From: Escarpia spicata
Lineage: Eukaryota; Annelida; Polychaeta; Sabellida; Siboglinidae
NCBI GenBank assembly: GCA_963995525.1
Contig: OZ023213.1
Location: 49,128,592-49,192,591, forward strand
DNA: 64,000 nt
Direction: 5' to 3'
Below are positions 48,201-60,200 of this stretch, piece after piece. The stretch's first letter is position 1; the number at the start of each line of letters is the position of its first letter. Below the pieces are notes generated by a model, which was not told the origin of the DNA, did no database searches, and saw only the letters and a program-made list of their open reading frames with translations. Position numbers and translations under genes: made by a program.

Positions 48201-51200
48201 TACAAGGTGCTGTGTTTGTTGACCCAAGCCTCTGCCAGTGACCAATTACAGATTAGTTATACTTCCTACCACCAGCCACATTGACCCAAGACTCTACCAG
48301 TGAGCAAGTCACACTTTAACCAGCCAGCCAAAGTGAGGTGTGACAGATGTTGTGGCAAAGGGGATTAGTTGAACAAAAGGACTGGAAGCCTGCTAGAGCT
48401 ACTGCTACAGTAGACCATTCAGTTAACAAATTTAGCATTTTAGGGGACATTTGGAGCCCTTAGAATAATTGAATCAAATACAGATTTCTTGTGTATAGTG
48501 GCACTACCATATAAAATGTCTATGCACAATTTGAGAAAAAGTTACTTAAGAATTTTTGAAAAAATAGGCAAAATGTGAACATTTACCAGTTTTGGGGTCC
48601 TTTTTTGGGGGGTCATTAGGGGCCCTTAGAATGATTCAATCAAATACAGATTTCTCGTGCTGTGTGGCAGTGCCCTACGGTATGTCTATGCAAAATTTGA
48701 GAAAAAGTTGCTGAACGGTTTCTGAGATACGGCAGCTAACGGCGGACGCAGAGTGATGGCAATAGTCCCTCGGACCTTCAGCCAAAGGACTAACTAGCTG
48801 AATAAAAAGTGATCAATTTAAATATTTGTTAAAACATATATGATCTTATGACTGACCATTGGGGGTGGACATCCTGTGTACTGACCGTTGGGGGTGTGGG
48901 GTGGTGAGGGCTGCCCATCGTTGAAGGTGCAGGCCGAGAGAATGGCTTGTATGATAAGTTCGTCGTAACCCTCTCGCCAGCCGAACAGGCCAATCTCCGG
49001 CTGACTGCAGCGCGCCAACACGGCCCCACTGCGGATATCCCTACAACATCAACAACACACTTACACCACTCACTCAACTAAACACAACACGGCCACACTG
49101 CGTTCGTCCCTACAACATCACACTTACACCACTCACTTGATTAAACAACACGGCCCCACTGCGGACATCACTGCAACAACATGACGTTTATACCACTCAC
49201 TCGACTAAACAACACAGCCCCACTGCGGACATCCCTACAACAACAAAACACTTACACCACTCACTAGACTGAACACAACAAGGCCCCACTGCGGACATCC
49301 CTGCAACAACAAAACACTTACACCACTCACTAGACTGAACACAACAAGGCCCCACTGTGGACATCCCTACAACAACAAAACACTTACACCACTCACTAGA
49401 CTGAACACAACAAGGCCCCACTGCGGACATCCTTACAACAACAAAACACTTACACCACTCACTAGACTGAACACAACAAGGCCCCACTGCGGACATCCCT
49501 ACAACAAAACACTTACACCACTCACTAGACTGAACACAACATGGCCCCACTGCGGACATCCCTGCAACAACAAAACACTTACACCACTCACTACACTAAA
49601 CACAACAAGGCCCCACTGCGGACATCCCTGCAACAACAAAACACTTACACCACTCACTAGACTGAACACAACAAGGCCCCACTGCGGACATCCCTACAAC
49701 AACAAAACACTTACACCACTCACTAGACTGAACACAACATGGCCCCACTGCGGACATCCCTGCAACAACAAAACACTTACACCACTCACTACACTAAACA
49801 CAACAAGGCCCCACTGCGGACATCCCTGCAACAACAAAACATTTACACCACTCACTAGACTGAACACAACAAGGCCCCACTGCGGACATCCCTACAGCAA
49901 CAAAACACTTACACCACTCACTAGACTGAACACAACAAGGCCCCACTGCGGACATCCCTGCAACAACAAAACACTTACACCACTCACTAGACTGAACACA
50001 ACAAGGCCCCACTGCGGACATCCCTACAACAACAAAACACTTACACCACTCACTAGACTGAACACAACATGGCCCCACTGCGGACATCCCTACAACAACA
50101 AAACACTTACACCACTCACTAGACTGAACACAACAAGGCCCCACTGCGGACATCCCTGCAACAACAAAACACTTACACCACTCACTAGACTAAACACAAC
50201 AAGGCCTCACTTCGGACATCCCTGCAACAACAAAACAATTACCCCACTCACTAGACTAAACACAACAAGGCCCCACTGCGGACGTCCCTGCAACAACAAC
50301 AACACACACCACTCACTCGACTAAACACAACAAGGCCCTACTGCGGACGTCCCTGCAACAACAACACACTTACACCACTCACTCGACTAAGCATGTGACG
50401 CGCAACACAACAAACATTTTATCTGTTTTTTTTAGTTTATTTGTTGATGCAAAGGATTTAACAAATAGTATTTCTGCAGTTTTAATTTAATAATTACATT
50501 TATTTTTGGCAAGCTAAATCAAATATACCTGCATTTAGTTTTTGCTATGCCTTACGTTTTTTTCCTAAAGAAAAATTTGGGGGCCAAAATTTCAACAAAA
50601 TATCCACAACGTTCGAACGTTTCACATGTTCAGCATCCATGTTTTGGTGGTTTTATGGACTTTTTGTATATTTGAATTTAGTATACAATCTTACCTGTAT
50701 ATTTATGTTTTAAACTCATGACCCTTAGGACGATAACACCAATCTAAGAAAGAGGTAACAAAGTTTCTGTGGTTGGTGTGCTGGAGGCACTTTTCTGTAT
50801 CCACAAAGAATAGAGTATAGGTGTATACTGTCTGACACAGCGACAGTGCCCTAGAAACAAGCCAATTTGACGTGTAATACCTCCAGACGACAGAGGGAAA
50901 TCGCCGACATGCGCGGAATGCGGCAGACGTCTCGATGTATTTGTCTTCTATTGATGCAGGAACAATGTGTTCTGTCGGATAACTGTCGCACAGGCTGCAA
51001 GCAAGAAGAAACAATGTCTCTAGTACACCTTCAAGTGACAAGAGAAATAAACAAACTGTGTGGACATAGCAAACATGCACATACAGCTTGACCAATGGTC
51101 TACACTGCATGATTCATACATACTACCCATCTGATAGCACCATTCTTTAACTGATGGATCCAGTAAGTCGCAGTTTGCTAAATCACAACCAAAATTATGC

Positions 51201-54200
51201 CTCCATTAACCTTACCCTTTGCCAACAATGTTGATAAGTTATATAAGTGAATTACATCAGCATAGCTGCTTTTGGTGTCCATGTTTGGGCGGTTTGATGG
51301 CCATTTGGCTACGCAACAGGTCACGTGATGGATAGGACCATCTTTTGACACCACAAAACCGATAAAGTACAACCAACAGTATTATCAACTGCTTCTTTTG
51401 AATTAATAATTTGTAATATAAGTTTTGAAGATAAGCTAACCATTTTTCAGAGTTTGCCTCAGATACTAAACAATACTCCAGACCAAAAAGAATTGATTTT
51501 TTATGTTGTTTAGATATATTTTAATGTGTTTCAAGACAATTAAAAAATATGTCAAAAATCACCTTAAAATGGCATTTTATTTAATTTTGAGAAACTCCCC
51601 AAAAGAAAATTTTTTATGGTTGTAAATACAAACATGTTAGTGACATTCATATGGTTTTTTTGGTAAACAAATGCATATTAAGTTTGATACAGCTTCATAA
51701 ACATTTTGCTACATTGTTGAAAGACAGCAAAAGTCCATACTGCATTTTTGGCACGACCCCTTCACCAAACATAAAACCATCCCGTGCAATTTTGGGTAAA
51801 CACAAGTCGAGTTCAAATGCCAAGTTATTGCTTTGTAAGTATTGTAGTTTTTATAAAAAGTTACATTAAGTAATACTTCCTGGTTGTTACAATTATAAAG
51901 GTGTCACCAGATGCTTGTTTTTTGCTTAGAAATGTGACTTTTTTACTGGCATGTGGCTTATTTCAACACAATTTGACAGATACTTCTATTACTGAGATTT
52001 CCCGCCAAGGTGTCTCATGATATTGTGTTACGAAGGGCCATGTGTTGAACTTGTTGTGGTAGACAAGATTGATTGACACCTGCTGGGGTCAGTCACTTGT
52101 CATTGCAAATGGCGGGCTGAGGTCGGGCATTATCGGAGAATAAACAAAACTATGGCCAGTATTTGGTGATTTGACACCATGATGCATTTAGATAATTATA
52201 ATACAACAGCATAGTGGCATGAGAATAACCAGACTATATGATCTGCATTCATGGTGAACGAATTTATGTTTGAACTGGGCTGACGCACACATGATTGTCA
52301 CTATGGAAACATTGTCAGTTTCCAAGAATCTGAAAAGGGACTTTCTACAGACAAATTAAAAATACTAGTTTTAAAGGAATGATTGGTGACATATGGTGAT
52401 AGTGCCATGGTTTTTTAATAGTACACATGTCCATACTGACACCTACTAATGTTCTGTGAAGAAAAAAATAAAGAAATCAACTGACATGATAGCCAGCCCA
52501 GCTACCTTAATAACCATCCTTGAAAACCAAGTGAAAAAGTAACTGCAAAGAGATTCAACAAATGGACTTGATTGGAGTTTTCAGCCATTTATGTCCACAA
52601 TTTATTTTGGGCTTCTAAGTCTGGTAAATGCATCTCTGTTGCTTAGAAGGGAAAAAGCCAAAACAATAGTGTCATTGACCTCAAAAGTTATTGCTTAGAA
52701 TGAACACAAGTGTCTCAATTTTTGTACGTTACAGAGCACATACCCATACTCCTCATTCACATACCCATACTCCTCATTCACATACCCATACTCCTCATTC
52801 ACGTACCAATACTCCTCATTCACGTACCCATACTCTTCATTCACGTACCAATACTCCTCATTCACATACCCATACTCCTCATTCACGTACCCATACTCCT
52901 CATTCACATACCCATACTCCTCCTTCACATACCCATACTCCTCATTCACATACCCATACTCCTCATTCACGTACCCGTACTCTTCATTCACATACCAATA
53001 CTCCTCATTCACATACCCATACTCCTCATTCACGTACCCATACTCCTCATTCACATACCCATACTCCTCATTCACATACCCATACTCCTCATTCACATAC
53101 CCATACTCCTCATTCACGTACCCGTACTCTTCATTCACGTACCAATACTCCTCATTCACGTACCCATACTCTTCATTCACGTACCCGTACTCCTCATTCA
53201 CGTACCTGTACTCCTCTTTCACATACCCGTACTCCTTATTCACGTACCCGTACTCCTCATTCACGTACCCGTACTTCTCATTCACGTAACCGTACTCCTC
53301 ATTCACGTACGCGTACTCCTCATTCACGTACGCGTACACCTCATTCACGTACGCGTACTCCTCATTCATGTACCCGTACTTCTCATTCACGTACCCGTAC
53401 TCCTCATTCACGTACCCGTACTCCTCATTCACGTAACCGTACTCCTCATTCACGTACCCGTACTCCTCATTCACGTACGCGTACTCCTCATTCACGTACC
53501 CGTACTCCTCATTCACGTACCCGTACTCCTCATTCACGTACCCGTACTCCTCATTCACGTACCCGTACGCCTCATTCACGTACGCGTACTCCTCATTCAC
53601 GTACCCGTCCTCCTCATTCACGTACCCGTACTCCTCATTCACGTACCCGTACTCCTCATTCACGTAACCGTACTCCTCATTCACGTACCCGTACTCCTCA
53701 TTCACGTACGCGTACTCCTCATTCACGTACCCGTACTCCTCATTCACGTACCCGTACTCCTCATTCACGTACCCGTACTCCTCATTCACGTACCCGTACG
53801 CCTCATTCACGTACGCGTACTCCTCATTCACGTACCCGTCCTCCTCATTCACGTACCCGTACTCCTCATTCACGTACCCGTACTCCTCATTCACGTACCC
53901 GTACTCCTCATTCACGTACCCGTACTCCTCATTCACGTACCCGTACTCCTCATTCACGTACCCGTACTCCTCATTCACGTACGCGTACTCCTCATTCACG
54001 TATGTGTACTCCTCATTCACGTACGTGTACTCCTCATTCACGTACCCATACTCCTCATTCATGTACCCGTACTCCTCATTCACTTAACCTTACTCCTCAT
54101 TCACGTACCCGTACTCCTCATTCACGTACCCGTACTCTTCATTCACGTACCTATACTCCTCTATTTACGTACCCGTACTCCTCATTCACGTAAGATATTC

Positions 54201-57200
54201 GCCAGGCTTTCTTCAGGTCAAAGCCCATCCGTTCCACCTCCCTACCGAAGCTGTATTTTACGGCATCAGCTGAAAACAGAAACCAGGAAAACTGTAGGTA
54301 TTCTGACATGTAAGGCCATACATTATTAAGCAATGTAAACCATGCACCGATCAGTAGGTGTGGCTTACATAACTTGGAACAACCGGAGAAAACACTACCG
54401 GTAGTAATCAATGTCTGATCAAAGCATTGAGAAATAGGATAACATACATACTGTAAAAACTATTCGGACATCTAAAAAAAAAAAATTCTCAGCTGTCCAA
54501 AAACATATAGTATTAGGAACAAAGAAAGCTTATTCAAACAGGTGATATGTATGTACATTCATATAGGTCCCACTGGATCAAATGATACAGTGTATACACT
54601 GCCTATACAGCCTGCTCGGCATCTCTCACACACCCGACCGGGAAGCAAATCAAGCCACTGGGAGCAAGATCCAGTGGGTTAGAGACAGAGACCACTACTC
54701 TGTGAGTCCACGACAGGTTACACATTTACCCCCCTGTGTGGGATCTTTTACTTAGACACCAGATAGAAAGGACCAGCGGCTTTTAGTGTCTCTTCCGAAA
54801 GACACAGGCAATGTGAGGTGAACGAAATTGCCTAAGTCTTGAAACAGTGACAGGGGGAATTAAAAAACCTTTATTGTCCATAGAATGGTTTACATAGTAT
54901 GGAAATGTTCCTTTGAGCTCACACATTGTTAGGACATATACGCATATAAACATTACGGGTATATACACGAGATATGTTTGGAAGTACAGTGCATTCAGTT
55001 TCAATCTCCAGCATATACGCACATACACACAATTGCACATTAGACATTGACATGGTATACAACCGTAAGTTCAGTCCTTAGAATTCAGTATGTTTATGGC
55101 TGAAGGAACAAAAGATTTCTTGTAACAGTTTTTCTGAGCAATGGGCATTCTGAGCCGTTGCCCAGAATTGAACCACCATCCCCACAATCAACAGTCCGGC
55201 GCACTACCGCTCCCCACTGCTCCCAACCGCTCCCCACTGCTCCCCACTGCTCCCCACCGCTCCCCACTAGATGATGTTCGATACGTACATGGCTTGCAGT
55301 GACAGAGGAGGCCACTAGGGGGTTCATCACAGCTGTCTGTCATCCAGGCGTGGTGTGCGAAGGCGAACACTTTATGAGGCTTGTTCACCGGCTGTAGACT
55401 CTCACACAACTGTCTGTGTAGGTCCAGACACGCTTCGTTCGTCTCAAATGTACATCTGATACAAGACAACATACATGACACTCTGACCATCTTGCACCAT
55501 CCTCAACCTTCCAAAGTTGTCATCCTGAAATGTGTCAGATTTGGGTTACACGTAAACAACATGAGACAGGAAAATTTTAATACAACCTGAACCAGAATCG
55601 CAAAACATACCTTTTACGGCCATATCTTCTTTTAAAACTTTTATTAAAACTTATAAACCTTACCTTGGTAGTTAGGGTAACAAGTCAACATGTTGATAGC
55701 CTTATGTTATACAGTTATAGTACACAGAAGTGGGCTATACATCGCCACTTTTGCCCTTTATTCTGAATTCGGTTTCAGGTTGACCCAACATTACTTTAAT
55801 AGCACATCACAGTTAATATTAGGTAGGTTAGTTTTTTAATATAGGAATGAAGCTGAAATTAGACAAACTGTGTAACTGCAGCTCAGCAACTTAAAATTCA
55901 CATTATTTATTGTTGAAAATGCATAACATCCCAGTCAGCCTGGGGTAATAGTAATATGTAACAGTAATAGTAATGATTACAAATATTGACGTAATAGTAA
56001 TAGGTTGAGCAAAACCTCAATGTAATAGTAATAGGAAGATGTCTTCTAGTCTTACCTTACAGAGCAGGCATCCTTGCAGTAGAGATGTAAGAAGACAGAT
56101 GTATATTCTATGTCCTACCTTACAGAGCAGGCATCCTTGCAGTAGAGATGTAAGAAGACAGATGTATATTCTATGTCTTACCTTACAGAGCAGGCATCCT
56201 TGCAGTAGAGATGTAAGAAGACAGATGTATATTCTATGTCCTACCTTACAGAGCAGGCATCCTTGCGGTAGAGATGTAAGAAGACAGATGTATATTCTAT
56301 GTCCTACCTTACAGAGCAGGCATCCTTGCAGTAGAGATGTAAGAAGACAGATGTATATTCTATGTCCTACCTTACAGAGTGGGCATCCTTGCAGTAGAGA
56401 TGTAAGAAGACAGATGTATATTCTATGTCCTACCTTACAGAGCAGGCATCCTTGCAGTAGAGATGTAAGAAGACAGATGTATATTCTATGTCCTACCTTA
56501 CAGAGCGGGCATCCTTGCAGTAGAGATGTAAGAAGACAGATGTATATTCTATGTCCTACCTTACAGAGCAGGCATCCTTGCGGTAGAGATGTAAGAAGAC
56601 AGATGTATATTCTATGTCCTACCTTACAGAGCAGGCATCCTTGCAGTAGAGATGTAAGAAGACAGATGTATATTCTATGTCCTACCTTACAGAGCGGGCA
56701 TCCTTGCGGTAGAGATGTAAGAAGACAGATGTATATTCTATGTCTTACCTTACAGAGCAGGCATCCTTGCAGTAGAGATGTAAGAAGACAGATGTATATT
56801 CTATGTCCTACCTTACAGAGCAGGCATCCTTGCGGTAGAGATGTAAGAAGACAGATGTATATTCTATGTCCTACCTTACAGAGCGGGCATCCTTGCAGTA
56901 GAGATGTAAGAAGACAGATGTATATTCTATGTCCTACCTTACAGAGCAGGCATCCTTGCGGTAGAGATGTAAGAAGACAGATGTATATTCTATGTCCTAC
57001 CTTACAGAGCAGGCATCCTTGCAGTAGAGATGTAAGAAGACAGATGTATATTCTATGTCCTACCTTACAGAGCGGGCATCCTTGCGGTAGAGATGTAAGA
57101 AGACAGATGTATATTCTATGTCTTACCTTACAGAGCAGGCATCCTTGCAGTAGAGATGTAAGAAGACAGATGTATATTCTATGTCCTACCTTACAGAGCG

Positions 57201-60200
57201 GGCATCCTTGCAGTAGAGATGTAAGAAGACAGATGTATATTCTATGTCCTACCTTACAGAGCGGGCATCCTTGCGGTAGAGATGTAAGAAGACAGATGTA
57301 TATTCTATGTCCTACCTTACAGAGCAGGCATCCTTGCAGTAGAGATGTAAGAAGACAGATGTATATTCTATGTCCTACCTTACAGAGCGGGCATCCTTGC
57401 AGTAGAGATGTAAGAAGACAGATGTATATTCTATGTCCTACCTTACAGAGCGGGCATCCTTGCAGTAGAGATGTAAGAAGACAGATGTATATTCTATGTC
57501 CTACCTTACAGAGCAGGCATCCTTGCAGTAGAGATGTAAGAAGACAGATGTATATTCTATGTCCTACCTTACAGAGCGGGCATCCTTGCAGTAGAGATGT
57601 AAGAAGACAGATGTATATTCTATGTCCTACCTTACAGAGCGGGCATCCTTGCAGTAGAGATGTAAGAAGACAGATGTATATTCTATGTCCTACCTTACAG
57701 AGCAGGCATCCTTGCAGTAGAGATGTAAGAAGACAGATGTATATTCTATGTCCTACCTTACAGAGCGGGCATCCTTGCAGTAGAGATGTAAGAAGACAGA
57801 TGTATATTCTATGTCCTACCTTACAGAGCGGGCATCCTTGCAGTAGAGATGTAAGAAGACAGATGTATATTCTATGTCCTACCTTACAGAGCGGGCATCC
57901 TTGCAGTAGAGATGTAAGAAGACAGATGTATATTCTATGTCCTACCTTACAGAGCGGGCATCCTTGCAGTAGAGATGTAAGATGACAGATGTATATTCTA
58001 TGTCCTACCTTACAGAGCGGGCATCCTTGCAGTAGAGATGTAAGAAGACAGATGTATATTCTATGTCCTACCTTACAGAGCAGGCATCCTTGCGGTAGAG
58101 ATGTAAGAAGACAGATGTATATTCTATGTCCTACCTTACAGAGCAGGCATCCTTGCGGTAGAGATGTAAGAAGACAGATGTATATTCTATGTCCTACCTT
58201 ACAGAGCGGGCATCCTTGCAGTAGAGATGTAAGAAGACAGATGTATATTCTATGTCTTACCTTACAGAGCGGGCATCCTTGCAGTAGAGATGTAAGAAGA
58301 CAGATGTATATTCTATGTCCTACCTTACAGAGCGGGCATCCTTGCAGTAGAGATGTAAGATGACAGATGTATATTCTATGTCCTACCTTACAGAGCGGGC
58401 ATCCTTGCAGTAGAGGTGTAAGAAGACAGATGTATATTCTATGTCCTACCTTACAGAGCGGGCATCCTTGCAGTAGAGATGTAAGAAGACAGATGTATAT
58501 TCTATGTCCTACCTTACAGAGCGGGCATCCTTGCAGTAGAGATGTAAGAAGACAGATGTATATTCTATGTCTTACCTTACAGAGCGGGCATCCTTGCAGT
58601 AGAGATGTAAGAAGACAGATGTATATTCTATGTCCTACCTTACAGAGCGGACATCCTTGCAGTACAGATGTAAGAAGACAGATGTATATTCTATGTCCTA
58701 CCTTACAGAGCAGGCATCCTTGCAGTAGAGATGTAAGAAGACAGATGTATATTCTATGTCTTACCTTACAGAGCAGGCATCCTTGCAGTAGAGATGTAAG
58801 AAGACAGATGTATATTCTATGTCTTACCTTACAGAGCAGGCATCCTTGCAGTAGAGATGTAAGAAGACAGATGTATATTCTATGTCCTACCTTACAGAGC
58901 AGGCATCCTTGCGGTAGAGATGTAAGAAGACAGATGTATATTCTATGTCCTACCTTACAGAGCGGGCATCCTTGCAGTAGAGATGTAAGAAGACAGATGT
59001 ATATTCTATGTCTTACCTTACAGAGCGGGCATCCTTGCAGTAGAGATGTAAGAAGACAGATGTATATTCTATGTCCTACCTTACAGAGTGGGCATCCTTG
59101 CAGTAGAGATGTAAGATGACAGATGTATATTCTATGTCCTACCTTACAGAGCGGGCATCCTTGCAGTAGAGATGTAAGAAGACAGATGTATATTCTATGT
59201 CCTACATTACAGAGCAGGCATCCTTGCGGTAGAGATGTAAGAAGACAGATGTATATTCTATGTCCTACCTTACAGAGCGGGCATCCTTGCAGTAGAGATG
59301 TAAGAAGAAAGATGTATATTCTATGTCTTACCTTACAGAGCGGGCATCCTTGCAGTAGAGATGTAAGAAGACAGATGTATATTCTATGTCCTACCTTACA
59401 GAGCGGGCATCCTTGCAGTAGAGATGTAAGATGACAGATGTATATTCTATGTCCTACCTTACAGAGCGGGCATCCTTGCAGTAGAGGTGTAAGAAGACAG
59501 ATGTATATTCTATGTCCTACCTTACAGAGCGGGCATCCTTGCAGTAGAGATGTAAGAAGACAGATGTATATTCTATGTCCTACCTTACAGAGCGGGCATC
59601 CTTGCAGTAGAGATGTAAGAAGACAGATGTATATTCTATGTCTTACCTTACAGAGCGGGCATCCTTGCAGTAGAGATGTAAGAAGACAGATGTATATTCT
59701 ATGTCCTACCTTACAGAGTGGGCATCCTTGCAGTAGAGATGTAAGATGACAGATGTATATTCTATGTCCTACCTTACAGAGCGGGCATCCTTGAAGTAGA
59801 GATGTAAGAAGACACATGTATATTCTATGTCCTACCTTACAGAGCAGGCATCCTTGCGGTGGAGATGTAAGAAGACAGATGTATATTCTATGTCCTACCT
59901 TACAGAGCGGGCATCCTTGCAGTAGAGATGTAAGAAGACAGATGTATATTCTATGTCCTACCTTACAGAGCGGGCATCCTTGCAGTAGAGATGTAAGAAG
60001 ACAGATGTATATTCTATGTCCTACCTTACAGAGCGGGCATCCTTGCAGTAGAGATGTAAGAAGACAGATGTATATTCTATGTCTTACCTTACAGAGCAGG
60101 CATCCTTGCAGTAGAGATGTAAGAAGACAGATGTATATTCTATGTCCTACCTTACAGAGCAGGCATCCTTGCGGTGGAGATGTAAGAAGACAGATGTATA

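Noticed and set aside
48841..48886. Longer exon 5 using the second GTCAGT donor
   Set aside because: Its phase 0 does not fit exon 6, which needs phase 1. The first donor keeps the frame.
52691..54329. 500-540-codon Thr/His/Arg/Ser and Leu/Ile/His/Val ORFs
   Set aside because: They run along the 21-bp array on the strand opposite to the gene. Low complexity, no independent support.
56017..59817. 1266-codon minus-strand ORF and the plus-strand ORFs facing it
   Set aside because: Pure 63-bp repeat with unit length divisible by three. It is not the frame used by the adjoining exon and has no conserved domain.
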